DNA of 64,000 nucleotides from UBA5336 sp038745855 (lineage in GTDB: Bacteria; Pseudomonadota; Alphaproteobacteria; Caulobacterales; Hyphomonadaceae): NCBI GenBank assembly GCA_038745855.1, contig JBCDLC010000002.1, positions 62,001-126,000 of the forward strand, written 5' to 3'. The translations under genes and the position numbers were made by a program. A model generated the notes under the pieces. It did no database searches and was not told where the DNA came from. It saw only the letters and a program-made list of their open reading frames with translations. Shown here in pieces: positions 27,150 to 36,390 of this stretch (position 1 is its first letter; every line of letters starts with the position of its first letter).

Positions 27150-29420
27150 ATGAGTATGCAATATCAAACTGGGCGCTCGCTCGTAAACTCGCTGCTCGTA
27201 TCGACGGCTCTGGCTTTTTCAGCCCCCGCGATCGCCCAAGAAGAGCCTGCCGAGCGAGATGAGACCCGAACACTCGACACCATAGTCGTCACTGGCACTG
27301 AGCGCGATACGACACTACAGGACGCAGACGTATCGGTGACGGTTTTGACTGAAACGGCCCTGCAAGCGGCAAGGGTCACTGATATTCGCCGGATTGATGA
27401 TCTTGTACCAAATGTCCAATTCAACGAACTGGGTGCCATTGGAGGTGTTTTCGTCACAATCCGGGGCGTTGAGTCAAATCCCTTCATCGTGAACCGGGCG
27501 GCGATCTACATCGATGGCATTCCGTTTCGAGAGCTGAGTAACTCAGTTCTGACGCAACTGGAGTCTGTCGAAGTCCTGCGCGGACCTCAATCAACCCTAT
27601 ACGGTGCCAATACAGAAACCGGGCTCATCGTGATCCGCACAAGAGCGCCAAGTGATCGTCTTGAAGCAAACGCCTCGGTCACAGCCAGCACATTTGACAC
27701 TGGTGACGCGTACCAGGCTGAGGGATTTGTCGGTGGTCCCCTCATTGATGATCAACTCGCGGGATCGCTATCGTTTCGGTATTCTGACAGAGACAATTAT
27801 ATGGAGAATGTCGGATCCACTGCGCAAGGGTCCGGCGAGATTGAAGAACTCTTTCTGCAAGGCCGCGCCCGGTGGACTCCGAACGAAGACTTCACGCTGA
27901 ACGCAACCGCATACATCATTGATACGGACGCCCCCGGGGTCTATACGGCGGACAATTTCCCGATCGATATCGAGCGCTACAATCAAGTCTATTCGGACGG
28001 CATTTTATTTGATCCGGCCGATCCATTCGCTATTCCTCCAGCAAATGGAGAAATCCGGATTGGTGAGTTTCAGTATGTCAGTGAGGCGCCGAAGCGCGCC
28101 CAACTAGAAGACATCGTCGCAGGGCTGAGCGCAGAGTATGATACTGGGGCGGGACTCATCGAGGCGTCTCTCAGCTACAGATCTGAAGAGAGCGATGATC
28201 GGGGCTTCGATATCGACAAGACTAACGGTCCGTTTCTGGCAGGCGCTGTCTTGAACGATTTAGATGTCTGGAATGCTGAAATCCGCTGGAAATCGCCAGA
28301 CGATCAACCACTCGTCTACACGATCGGGGCGTCTTACTATACCGACGACGAAACAGAGTCGCTCGGCTCCCTCGTAGGGCCTGGTTTGATCACGGACTAT
28401 GCCTTCTCACCCGATCAGGCCCGAAGCAGCACCGATTCTGGCATTTTTGGATCTGCGAGTTTTACGCCCGTCTCAGTCCCGAAACTCACGCTCACTGCAG
28501 GCCTGCGCTACGACAATGCCAAGCGTGAGTCGTCGCAGCAAGAAGGAACACTCGATCTCGGTTTCACAGAGTTTGTTTTCAATGAGTTGGAACTGGAAGA
28601 GACGTTCGAAGAATGGCTTCCACGTTTCGCCGCGCGTTATGAGTTCACCGATGATTTCACGATGTATACAAACATCGCGCGCGGATACTTGCCTGGGGGG
28701 TTCAACTTGGCCGCAGCTCAGGCGGATTTACGCGATCAGCTTGTCCGTTTCGATGCTGAAACGCTCTGGAGCTATGAAATCGGAGCACGGTGGCAGTCAC
28801 CTGATCGAAGCGCGTTCCTGAGCGGCGCAGTCTTCTTTATCGAGACTGAGAACTTCCAAGAGATCAACGATCTCGTCGATGAAAACGGCAATATCGCATC
28901 GACCTCCTTCATCGGCTCTACAGCAGCGACGGAGAGCTATGGATTTGAGATCGAAGGCCAGTGGACACCTACGGACGAGCTGACCTTCACTGGGAATCTT
29001 GGGATCATCGAAGCTGAGTATACCGATTATGCAGAAGCGACGGCCGCCGATGTCGTCGGAAACCCTGTTAAACTGGTGCCGGAGTATGATGCGAATATTG
29101 CGGCACGATACGAACATCCAAGTGGTTTCTTTGTTCGCGGAGAAGTCGATTTCATCGGCGACACAGCTCTCAACGAAGGCGCGCAACGCTTTGTTGTGAA
29201 CGTTGAAGACAATGTCCAAGACGCAGTTGCGAAAATCGGATTGCAGGTGGGGTATGAGGCGGACAATTGGTCTTTGAGGGTCTTCGGTGAGAACTTAACT
29301 GATGAGCGCCGCGTCAGCAGCATCGGAAATCCGGGCGCGTTCTTCCTCAGCGACGGTATTTTGTACGGCGTCTTCGAGGAGCCCCGTGTTGTCGGGATCG
29401 AGCTGGGTGTCCGCTACTGA
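27150..29420 (+). CDS. TonB-dependent receptor, element cargo
   Basis: 756 residues. The signal peptide ends near FSAPAIAQE; the TonB-box region is LDTIVVTGTERDTTLQDADV; the plug covers about 45-160 (VTIRGVES, VEVLRGPQSTLYGANTETG), then the barrel to the terminal YSEL-type sequence VGIELGVRY. A complete gene directly upstream of an IS3-family element. The AraC-type neighbour suggests substrate-dependent expression, possibly of a ferric siderophore; the substrate itself cannot be read from the sequence. Confidence 0.9.
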   Translation: MSMQYQTGRSLVNSLLVSTALAFSAPAIAQEEPAERDETRTLDTIVVTGTERDTTLQDADVSVTVLTETALQAARVTDIRRIDDLVPNVQFNELGAIGGVFVTIRGVESNPFIVNRAAIYIDGIPFRELSNSVLTQLESVEVLRGPQSTLYGANTETGLIVIRTRAPSDRLEANASVTASTFDTGDAYQAEGFVGGPLIDDQLAGSLSFRYSDRDNYMENVGSTAQGSGEIEELFLQGRARWTPNEDFTLNATAYIIDTDAPGVYTADNFPIDIERYNQVYSDGILFDPADPFAIPPANGEIRIGEFQYVSEAPKRAQLEDIVAGLSAEYDTGAGLIEASLSYRSEESDDRGFDIDKTNGPFLAGAVLNDLDVWNAEIRWKSPDDQPLVYTIGASYYTDDETESLGSLVGPGLITDYAFSPDQARSSTDSGIFGSASFTPVSVPKLTLTAGLRYDNAKRESSQQEGTLDLGFTEFVFNELELEETFEEWLPRFAARYEFTDDFTMYTNIARGYLPGGFNLAAAQADLRDQLVRFDAETLWSYEIGARWQSPDRSAFLSGAVFFIETENFQEINDLVDENGNIASTSFIGSTAATESYGFEIEGQWTPTDELTFTGNLGIIEAEYTDYAEATAADVVGNPVKLVPEYDANIAARYEHPSGFFVRGEVDFIGDTALNEGAQRFVVNVEDNVQDAVAKIGLQVGYEADNWSLRVFGENLTDERRVSSIGNPGAFFLSDGILYGVFEEPRVVGIELGVRY

Positions 29421-29588
29421 CCGCCTGAGGTTCGGGTTCTCATAATCAGACACTGCTGAGAAAGCCATGGTTTTAGATTTGGAACCGCTGGTAGCTATTG
29501 GATGGTTTGCGTTGGCAGGCGGGCTGCTAAATGCGATCGGAGACTGGTTTATATGAGCTGCTGCCGGTTTTGAGGACACCGAGTTAGG

Positions 29589-29903
29589 GTGTTTTTGAAA
29601 CCGGAGAGAGAGATGGGAAGACGACAGTTCAGCCGCGAGTTCAAGCGGGAAGCGGTGCATTTGGTGACGATGCGGGGGATAAGCGTGGCGCAGGTCGCGC
29701 GCGACCTTGATTTGCATCAGAGCGTTTTGAGGCGCTGGGTGCGCGAGCACTCCGATAGTCCGGATGCGGCTTTTCCGGGCCACGGGAAGCTCAAACCAGA
29801 AGACGATGAAGTCCGGCGTTTGCGCCGCGAGGTGGCCAAGCTGAAGGCCGAGCGGGACATCCTAAAAAAAACCGCGGCCTACTTCGCCAAGGACCAGACG
29901 TAA
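29589..29903 (+). CDS. IS3-family transposase OrfA
   Basis: 104 residues as read; MGRRQFSREFKREAVHLV is a likely internal start. A helix-turn-helix (GISVAQVARDLDLHQSVLRR) binds the IS ends, and a leucine-zipper-like coil follows (DEVRRLRREVAKLKAERDIL). The run of eight A at 29864-29871 lies where IS3 elements shift frame by -1; the -1 frame stays open from there into orfB, so an OrfAB fusion transposase can be made. The stop overlaps the orfB ATG (TAATG). Confidence 0.9.
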   Translation: MFLKPEREMGRRQFSREFKREAVHLVTMRGISVAQVARDLDLHQSVLRRWVREHSDSPDAAFPGHGKLKPEDDEVRRLRREVAKLKAERDILKKTAAYFAKDQT

Positions 29904-30760
29904 TGTTCGGGTTCATCGCGAAACACCGGGGTATCTGGCCGGTCAGTTGGATGTGTGAGGCGCTCGGTGTCTCGCGAAGCGGCTTCCATGCCTGGCTCAC
30001 GAGACCACCGAGTGCACGGGCCAGGAGCGATGCGGTGCTTGGCGGGCGGGTGCGGGCGAGCTTCCTGCTCTCTGACCGGACCTATGGCGCGCGCCGTGTC
30101 TGGCGCGACGTGCTCGCTGAAGGCTTTTCCTGCGGGTTGCACCGTGTGGAGCGGCTGATGCGTGAGCAGGCCCTGCGTGCCAGGCCACGCCGGCGCCAGC
30201 TGCCAAAGGATACGGGCCTGCGCTCGGTCATCGCGCCGAACGCGCTCGAACAGGACTTCGAAGCAAGCGGACCGAACCGGAAATGGGTTGCCGACTTCAC
30301 CTATATCTGGACCGCTGAAGGCTGGCTGTACCTTGCCGTGGTGCTGGACCTGTTCTCCCGGCGCATCGTCGGCTGGTCGATGACACACTCCATGACAGCT
30401 CAAATGGTCACCGACGCGCTTATCATGGCGATCTGGCGGCGTGGTCAACCGAGTGAACTGATGCACCACTCCGACCAGGGCAGCCAGTATACAAGCGAGG
30501 CCTTCCAGCGACTGATGGCTGACCACGGGATCACATGTTCGATGAGCCGGTCCGGCAATGTCTGGGACAATGCTGCGATGGAAAGCTTCTTCTCGTCGCT
30601 CAAAACAGAGCGCATCCGGGGACAGACCTATCGCAGCCGCGACCAGGCGCGCGCCGACGTGTTCGACTACATCGAGCGGTTCCACAATCCGAGGAGGCGG
30701 CACTCGACACTGGGCTATCTCAGCCCGATGGAGTACGAAAGACGAGCTATGGACGCTTAA
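29903..30760 (+). CDS. IS3-family transposase OrfB (DDE integrase domain)
   Basis: 285 residues. The rve catalytic core shows the DDE triad: first Asp in KWVADFTYIW, second in MHHSDQGSQYTS, Glu in WDNAAMESFFSSLKTE. The N-terminal part has the IS3 HTH_21-like region (DRTYGARRVWRDVL). Complete, with no internal stop, so the IS may be active. Made alone or as an OrfAB fusion by -1 frameshifting from orfA. Confidence 0.93.
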   Translation: MFGFIAKHRGIWPVSWMCEALGVSRSGFHAWLTRPPSARARSDAVLGGRVRASFLLSDRTYGARRVWRDVLAEGFSCGLHRVERLMREQALRARPRRRQLPKDTGLRSVIAPNALEQDFEASGPNRKWVADFTYIWTAEGWLYLAVVLDLFSRRIVGWSMTHSMTAQMVTDALIMAIWRRGQPSELMHHSDQGSQYTSEAFQRLMADHGITCSMSRSGNVWDNAAMESFFSSLKTERIRGQTYRSRDQARADVFDYIERFHNPRRRHSTLGYLSPMEYERRAMDA

Positions 30761-30953
30761 CTTGCCGTCCACGAGACCGGCAGCAGCTCACATCTGCCCG
30801 GATCCGCGGGAACCGTCTTGCGCCGACCGGCCCGGCGAGGCACAGTTCTTGGCGATGTTTGTCGTTATGAGGCTTGCCGCTGGGTCTCGCCGGCTGGCCG
30901 CGCGCCCGCGCTTCCGGTTCGCTGGCGCGAAGCGGGTCGCGGGCACTAATGAG

Positions 30954-31670
30954 TCAAGCCAGCAACTGTTCAAGTTTTGATTTCCGTTTTTCCCAGTCAG
31001 GCATGACCTTTACGAGTAGATCGAAAAACTCCGGGCCGTGATGTGGATGAATCATGTGGCAGAGCTCGTGGGTAATCACATAGTCGATGGCATCAACGGG
31101 CGCTTCGATGAGGCGCGTGTTCAGGATCAGGCGACCGGCCGGCGACATGGAACCCCAGCGCTGGCTAAGCTTGCGGACGATCAATGCCTTCGGGTTGACC
31201 CGTGCGGGCGAAGCAAACTGCTCACGGCAAAGCTGCAACCGTTCCTCAAGCTTGATCTTTGCCCGTTCCCGATACCAAGCCATGACCATGTCCTGGATGT
31301 GGGCTGTCGTTTTGGGCCGTATCGTCTCAATATCGATATATCCCCGATAGAGACGGACCCGGTCGATTAGGCCCGGTCTAACTTTCAGTCGATATTGTCG
31401 TCCGAGATACAGGTGCGTTTCACCCGCGATAAACTGGCGCTCAGGGGTTCTGGGCAGAAACTGCCGGAAAAAGGCTTGCTGCTTAAGGATCCAAGCCGCG
31501 CGTTTCTTGACCTTCGCGTCGATATCTTCTGCTGCAGCGCATTGCGGAGCCGCGATGAAAACGCTCAAATCTGGTTCGACGGCGATTTCGAGCGTTCTCC
31601 TGTCCCGACGGTCCACGGCAAATACGATACTGTGCGAGCCATACTCAATCTGGCGCAGTTCAGAACTCAT
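30954..31670 (-). CDS. YgjP-like M48-type metallopeptidase
   Basis: 238 residues. The zinc peptidase motif HELCHMIHPHHGPEF lies near residue 200, and the family pattern KLSQRWGSMSPAGRLILNTRL precedes it. Genes of this family often lie next to hsdR in type I restriction loci; here its start overlaps the hsdR stop by 4 bp, so it is translated with the restriction subunit. Its target is not known; a role in processing or control of the restriction complex is speculation. Confidence 0.87.
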   Translation of the reverse strand: MSSELRQIEYGSHSIVFAVDRRDRRTLEIAVEPDLSVFIAAPQCAAAEDIDAKVKKRAAWILKQQAFFRQFLPRTPERQFIAGETHLYLGRQYRLKVRPGLIDRVRLYRGYIDIETIRPKTTAHIQDMVMAWYRERAKIKLEERLQLCREQFASPARVNPKALIVRKLSQRWGSMSPAGRLILNTRLIEAPVDAIDYVITHELCHMIHPHHGPEFFDLLVKVMPDWEKRKSKLEQLLA

Positions 31671-34600
31671 CCTGGAAACCGTGCACGTGCCAGCTTCATA
31701 AGATCCAGTTCAAGCGTATCGAGTGTCTCCACATCAAGCACGACGCCTTTCTGGTCCCTGAGGACATCAAAAAAGTAGTCATCAATCGCGTTTCGCAGCT
31801 GATTCTGCGCAACCTCATTCGACCAGATGTCGACAATATGATGGGCCTTCACGATCCCGATGACGTCCAGCGCGACCAGTGCTGTGTCGTTTTCATCGAG
31901 CGCGGTCCCGTCCTCGCGTAAGAGTTTTGATTCCAGGACGCCGAAAAAAGCTTGCCCGTCATCATTGCCTCTCAGAGCGTCTGGCACGCGGCGTCCGCGA
32001 TCCTTGGAGGCGACCTTCTGGGCGAGGTCCATCACGCTATTGAGATAGTCGCGTTCAGACAAACGCCTTGCGCGGTAGTCTCTAATTGTCTCTTCCAGAA
32101 GCGCGGAGAACTTTGCATAGAAGCTCGGGTCCTCATCCATGCGTTCTGTCAGCGTGCGCCGGGTCGCGCTGGCGATACGATCAGCTTTTGAAGCATCCGT
32201 GACGCCGGCTTCTTCAACAACTGCCTGTAAGGCTTGAGGGTCGTTGATGTTGACGACTTCGATGATCGTTTCGGCCGGCATGGCGATGACGTGGTCATCG
32301 AGCAGTTTCTGGATTTTTGGTTCGAACTCTTTGACGTCGACAGTTTCCTGATAGCGCAGCTGCACCGATCTGCGCAGTTCAGAAAAGCGCTTCCAGTCCT
32401 GCTTCATCCTGTCGAGCGTTTCAGGCGCGAACACGTCCATTGCCTTGTCCGACGACAAGGCAATGTGGAGACAGCGGCCAAACGCGCGGAACCGCGCGTA
32501 GAAATCCTGCCGGATAGCTTCATCGCCGAGGAACTGCTCGAACGCCTCCATATCCTTCTTGTTGGCCACCGGCTTGAACAGATCCCAGAGCTGGTCATGC
32601 AATTGCGGCACGCGGCGGATTTCTTCTTTGACGTCGTGAACCGTTCCGGCGAGATCGGCATCGTCATAGCCTTCAAACGCCGTGTACGTTGTGAGCGCCT
32701 TGTCGAGCTCGCCTAGCAATCCTTCATAGTCGATGATGAACCCGAACTGCTTCTCGGTGTCGCCATCTTCGAAGAGGCGGTTCACCCTTGCGATCGCCTG
32801 AAGGAGGTTGTGCTCGCGGAGCGACTTGCAAACATAAAGCACAGTGTTTCGAGGGGCATCAAACCCGGTTAGGAGCTTCGAGACCACAATCAGGATTTCC
32901 GGATCGCCAGACCCTTTGAAGGCTTCAATGATCTCACGGTTGTAGGCGTCTTCGCTTTTGTAGCGGGCCATCATCAAGGACCAGAAGCGCCGGACAAGGT
33001 CTTTGGACTCCACGTCCACTTCCTCATTGCCTTCATTCTCGTCGGGCGGCGAGATGATGATCTCGCTGGTCACATGACCGATTTCGTCGAGAACTTCCTT
33101 GAAGCGAACGGCAGCGGCTTTCGACGGCGCGACCAGCTGCGCCTTGAAGCCTGTCCCCTGCCAGTGCTGGCGATAGTGCTCTGAAATATCGAACGCTTTG
33201 GCCCTGATGGCTTGCCCGGTTTTCGACAATGCATCCATGCGGGAAAATTTGCGCTTCAGGTCCGCTTTCTGCTGATCGGTGAGGCCCTCGGAAATTTTGT
33301 CGAACCAGGTGTCGATCACCGCGCCGGTGATCTGCTGATCGACGAGCCGGCCCTCATAGAGCAGCGGAACGACCGCGCCATCGGCTACCGCTTCATCGAT
33401 CTTGTAGTGATGGATGAGACCCCCGAATGTCGTCAGCGTGTTCTTATCCTTCTTCAGAAGCGGCGTGCCCGTGAAGCCGAGATAGCAGGCCTTGGGGAGA
33501 AGCCGCCGCATCTTCATCGCAAACTGGCTGTGCCCGCCATAGCGGCCGATCTGCGTGCGATGACTTTCATCGATGAGCACGAAGAGATTGGCGTCTTCAT
33601 CCGGTTCGTCGCCATGACGAAGCGCGGTATCGAATTTGTTGATGATAGTCGTGATGAGCGGCGTTCGTGCATGGATCAGCGAAAGGAGGTCCGAGCCGCT
33701 GGTTGCGCGCACCGGGTCCATGTCACAGGACTTGAAAGTGCCTTTGATCTGTTTGTCGAGATCGTCCCGGTCCGTGACGATCACAATGCGCGGATTGGTG
33801 ATTGCCCGGTCGAGGGCAAGCGCGCGGCCCAGCATGACCATGGTGAGCGATTTGCCGGAGCCCTGCGTGTGCCAGATGACGCCGCCCTTGCGCACGCCTT
33901 CAAGATCAAACTGCTTGATCCGCTCCACCGCCGCGTTCACCGCGAAGTACTGCTGATGGCGGGCCACTTTTCGCACGCCGCCATCGAAGACGGTGAAGCG
34001 CCGCACGATGTCGAGCAACCGATCAGGTCGACATAACCCGTAAATCAAGCGGTCTTGCTCGGTGACTTCACGCAGACCCGCATCGAGCAGAGCGCGGTAC
34101 TCGGTCCGCCCCGATGCAAGCGGTCCCTGAAACACGGCCTGTTCCTCCGCGACACCCATGCGCCGATTGGCGAGCGATGATAGCACAGCTTCGTCCGGGG
34201 TGTCCCTGTCCAGCATACCTGGAAGCGCCGCCTCAAGTCGGTCATTCAGTCCGGCCGCGCGGGCGCGCTCAATATCGCCTTCCCGCAGGTCTTCATCAGA
34301 CCATGCATGCCAGAACTTTCGTGGGGTACCGACCGTTGCATAGAGCGCCTCGGTTCGGCTCATGACCATGAGCAGCTGTGCGAAATGAAAGAGCTGCGGG
34401 ATCGCGTCCTCGCTCTGATAACCGATCAGCTGGCTACCCGCCTTCTTGAGGCCGGCCGTCGGTCGCTTGCTCTCGATGACGACGAAAGGGACGCCGTTCA
34501 CATAGGCGACGATATCGCAGCGTTTGGTGGCGCTGCTGCCCGTGCGCTCCACAGAGACTTCGGCGGCGACATGAAAAGCGTTGTTCTCGGGATTGTCCCA

Positions 34601-34981
34601 GTCGATGAAGCGAAAGCTGTAGCTCTTGGAATCCCCGTCTATGGTCTTTGTGATCGTGGTCCCGAGGATCAGCGTGTCATAGACATCCTGATTGGTGGCC
34701 TTCAGCCCCTTGATCCGGTCGGGTGTAGGTTTCAGGCGGCGCACCGCCTCGTGCGCGTCCTCAAGATCGAAATTGTAGGCCTTGCCGCGATACTCGAACG
34801 AATTGAGCCTTAAAAGCTGCTCCACCAGGATGTCGTCGAGCACGACATTGCGCAGCCGTCCGCCCCGCTGGCGATTGACTTCCTCCTCGCAGAGCGGGGT
34901 GAAGCCGAGCGCGACCAGCATCTGGAGTGCTGGGATTTGCGACTGGTGTTTTTCGGCGGGGTTGAAGGCGTCGGAGGTCAT
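31667..34981 (-). CDS. hsdR: Type I restriction endonuclease subunit R
   Basis: 1104 residues. It cuts and translocates unmodified DNA as part of the R2M2S complex. The nuclease motif is CDIVAYVNGVPFVVIESKR (Asp...Glu-x-Lys, about residues 155-175); helicase motif I is IWHTQGSGKSLTM (near 375), motif II VLIDESHRTQIG, motif III LGFTGTPLL; motif VI region VIARVNRLF reads as LLQAIARVNRLF. The C-terminal helical domain binds the methylase. It is separated from the rest of the operon by 243 bp with a candidate small RNA, so it may have its own control. Confidence 0.96.
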   Translation of the reverse strand: MTSDAFNPAEKHQSQIPALQMLVALGFTPLCEEEVNRQRGGRLRNVVLDDILVEQLLRLNSFEYRGKAYNFDLEDAHEAVRRLKPTPDRIKGLKATNQDVYDTLILGTTITKTIDGDSKSYSFRFIDWDNPENNAFHVAAEVSVERTGSSATKRCDIVAYVNGVPFVVIESKRPTAGLKKAGSQLIGYQSEDAIPQLFHFAQLLMVMSRTEALYATVGTPRKFWHAWSDEDLREGDIERARAAGLNDRLEAALPGMLDRDTPDEAVLSSLANRRMGVAEEQAVFQGPLASGRTEYRALLDAGLREVTEQDRLIYGLCRPDRLLDIVRRFTVFDGGVRKVARHQQYFAVNAAVERIKQFDLEGVRKGGVIWHTQGSGKSLTMVMLGRALALDRAITNPRIVIVTDRDDLDKQIKGTFKSCDMDPVRATSGSDLLSLIHARTPLITTIINKFDTALRHGDEPDEDANLFVLIDESHRTQIGRYGGHSQFAMKMRRLLPKACYLGFTGTPLLKKDKNTLTTFGGLIHHYKIDEAVADGAVVPLLYEGRLVDQQITGAVIDTWFDKISEGLTDQQKADLKRKFSRMDALSKTGQAIRAKAFDISEHYRQHWQGTGFKAQLVAPSKAAAVRFKEVLDEIGHVTSEIIISPPDENEGNEEVDVESKDLVRRFWSLMMARYKSEDAYNREIIEAFKGSGDPEILIVVSKLLTGFDAPRNTVLYVCKSLREHNLLQAIARVNRLFEDGDTEKQFGFIIDYEGLLGELDKALTTYTAFEGYDDADLAGTVHDVKEEIRRVPQLHDQLWDLFKPVANKKDMEAFEQFLGDEAIRQDFYARFRAFGRCLHIALSSDKAMDVFAPETLDRMKQDWKRFSELRRSVQLRYQETVDVKEFEPKIQKLLDDHVIAMPAETIIEVVNINDPQALQAVVEEAGVTDASKADRIASATRRTLTERMDEDPSFYAKFSALLEETIRDYRARRLSERDYLNSVMDLAQKVASKDRGRRVPDALRGNDDGQAFFGVLESKLLREDGTALDENDTALVALDVIGIVKAHHIVDIWSNEVAQNQLRNAIDDYFFDVLRDQKGVVLDVETLDTLELDLMKLARARFPG

Positions 34982-35103
34982 GGTTTCGCTCCTTGCCTAA
35001 AGGCGCGGCTTTGCTTACCAGACCTGCGTGTTGAGTCGGCCGTCGGAACCCTCCGAGCGGCGCTTGGGTTTTTTGTCCGCTGCCCTTGACTCTCAAATGA
35101 ATC

Positions 35104-35133
35104 TTGACTCTTGGCCTCGATTCGTCCTATATA
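35104..35133 (+). promoter_or_regulatory. Sigma-70-like promoter for the candidate small RNA
   Basis: TTGACT (35104-35109), 18-bp spacer, TATATA (35128-35133). It faces right, and no protein gene lies downstream in that direction before the convergent nuclease gene. Confidence 0.5.
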
Positions 35134-35139
35134 ACTGTT

Positions 35140-35221
35140 GAGTTCGCTGCCTATCGGCTTCGAACCTATCGAGGCTTCGGGCGCTGAGCCAGCGTAGCAA
35201 ATCAGCGCCCTCATTCTTTTT
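35140..35221 (+). ncRNA. Candidate small RNA between hsdR and the BECR-like nuclease gene
   Basis: Predicted from a promoter at 35104-35133 and a terminator made of GGGCGCTGA / TCAGCGCCC (35179-35210) followed by TCATTCTTTTT. The roughly 82-nt transcript would end at the stop codon of the convergent nuclease gene, so its terminator could overlap that mRNA's 3' end. Not matched to any family I know. The inverted repeat might instead only mark a transcription boundary. Confidence 0.35.
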
Positions 35222-35224
35222 ATC

Positions 35225-35680
35225 CTATGCATTGTCGTACGCCTCCCGTGTCCAGCGAGGGGCTTGCCGGATTTTGACCGCGCTATTTTCCGCCTTGAAA
35301 CATGTGATGAAATTCGCCTTGAGCCTGCCGTCACGTCTTGTGCTGAGCGCAAGCACGATGACAAAGTCTTGTACCACAACGGTCACGCGCCGTTTCGGGT
35401 CGTGGCATTGGCGCCGTCCATCCCATCCTTGAACGCAGAGGGCGTTGGGGTCAGCGAGGGCCGCCGCGATCCAGTCCATGCGTTCTGCGCGCACGGTTGA
35501 AAAGATATCGTCGGCCCCACGTCGATCTGAGCTTTCAAAGAAGGCATGCTCAAACGTGCCCTGCCCGAAATAGACCCGAATCCCGTCATAAGTGGTGATC
35601 ACTGCGCGGGCCAGCGTGCGGAGGTAATGATGCCGGTAGGCGTCTTCATCATCGAGCCTGAGGAGCGCGGGCATCACCAC
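35225..35680 (-). CDS. BECR-fold nuclease-like protein (Barnase/EndoU/colicin E5-type)
   Basis: 151 residues. The pattern resembles the phage PBECR nucleases: YFGQGTFEHAFFES, then ERMDWIAAALADPNALCVQG, then RRVTVVVQDFVIVLAL and ANFITCFKAENS. Members of this fold are usually RNA-cutting toxins; the assignment here rests on pattern memory and is not certain. It overlaps the DUF3800 gene by 7 bp and sits inside the restriction operon. No antitoxin gene is obvious; DUF3800, DUF2188 or the nearby small RNA could serve. Confidence 0.5.
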   Translation of the reverse strand: MVMPALLRLDDEDAYRHHYLRTLARAVITTYDGIRVYFGQGTFEHAFFESSDRRGADDIFSTVRAERMDWIAAALADPNALCVQGWDGRRQCHDPKRRVTVVVQDFVIVLALSTRRDGRLKANFITCFKAENSAVKIRQAPRWTREAYDNA

Positions 35681-36375
35681 CCTCCTTGCAGTCGCATTCG
35701 GAAGATATTGAATTTTCGTTCCGCGGCAGAGGTGGGTCCGAGCCTGTCCCGGTCGAGTCGTCTCTCAAGATGCTGAACGAGGGCGGCTTTCGCCGCGCCG
35801 AGGTTTTCGCGCTCATTCATCCGTGCACTGGCAGCGCCGAGCAGCACGTCGCAAAGCTGCAGCAGCACAACTTCAGGCGAAGGCAGAGACTGCACTGCTT
35901 CTATCTGCGATGTACGGTTCGCGTGGCCGAGGACGGTCTTCAGCGTCGATAACCGCGAGCGATCCCGGTTCAGCTTGAGATCGCAAAATATGCTGTATTC
36001 ATTGTTGTCGAGAATCCAGTGATGGATGGCCTGATAATAGAATTTGTAGAAGCCGAGCTCTGCATCGCCGTTCAGGCGGCCGAAATTCACTTCCGTTCGG
36101 TCCACGGCGACACAACGGAACCGCATATCGAGACCGAAGCTCATGAACAGATCGATCAGCTCAATGTAAAACGCCTCTTTCGCGGGGGAAACCTTGCGCC
36201 ATTTAATTTCGCCGTAGACGTCATGCTTGCTGCGAAGCTCTGCGATCCGCGCCTTCGCCGTCTTGCGGATATCGACGGGCAGCCACAGGCTGCCGATCAT
36301 CAGATACCGGCCATTCGGGTTTGCTGACGTCAACAGGTCAGGCAGCGTTTCATCGCAATAGACTTCGAACTTCAT
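35674..36375 (-). CDS. DUF3800 protein (predicted RNase H-like fold)
   Basis: 233 residues. The family start is visible (MKFEVYCDETLP, the Y-x-D-E-(S/T) motif), with IKWRKVSPAKEAFY, a second acidic segment FCDLKLNRDRSRL, and LLQLCDVLLGA near the C-terminus. DUF3800 proteins are predicted nucleases of unknown role and are common in defence islands and mobile elements. It starts 15 bp after the DUF2188 stop and overlaps the BECR-like gene by 7 bp, so the set is translationally linked to hsdS. Confidence 0.85.
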   Translation of the reverse strand: MKFEVYCDETLPDLLTSANPNGRYLMIGSLWLPVDIRKTAKARIAELRSKHDVYGEIKWRKVSPAKEAFYIELIDLFMSFGLDMRFRCVAVDRTEVNFGRLNGDAELGFYKFYYQAIHHWILDNNEYSIFCDLKLNRDRSRLSTLKTVLGHANRTSQIEAVQSLPSPEVVLLQLCDVLLGAASARMNERENLGAAKAALVQHLERRLDRDRLGPTSAAERKFNIFRMRLQGGW

Positions 36376-36390
36376 GGCGGGGCCTTCGCG

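Larger units (their letters stand above)
29554..30790 (+). mobile_element. IS3-family insertion sequence (1237 bp)
   Basis: Ends are inverted repeats beginning TGAGCTGCTGCCGGT on both sides (29554-29568 and 30776-30790 reversed), identical over 15 bp and imperfect beyond. It contains orfA and orfB with a slip site, the organisation of the IS3 family (IS51-like group by sequence). Flanks (ATA on the left, CAT on the right) show no target duplication. Confidence 0.88.
34982..35224. other. Structured spacer between hsdR and the nuclease gene
   Basis: 243 bp without a gene. It holds a plus-strand hairpin CCGAGC-GGC-GCTTGG with six T (35053-35074), two TTGACT boxes (35086 and 35104), a TATATA box at 35128 and a second hairpin with T-run (35179-35221). 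All signals point right, against the flanking minus-strand genes. Confidence 0.55.

Noticed and set aside
33212..34036. Long plus-strand frame of 274 codons opposite hsdR
   Set aside because: It lies wholly inside the well-supported hsdR gene on the other strand and has no family features.
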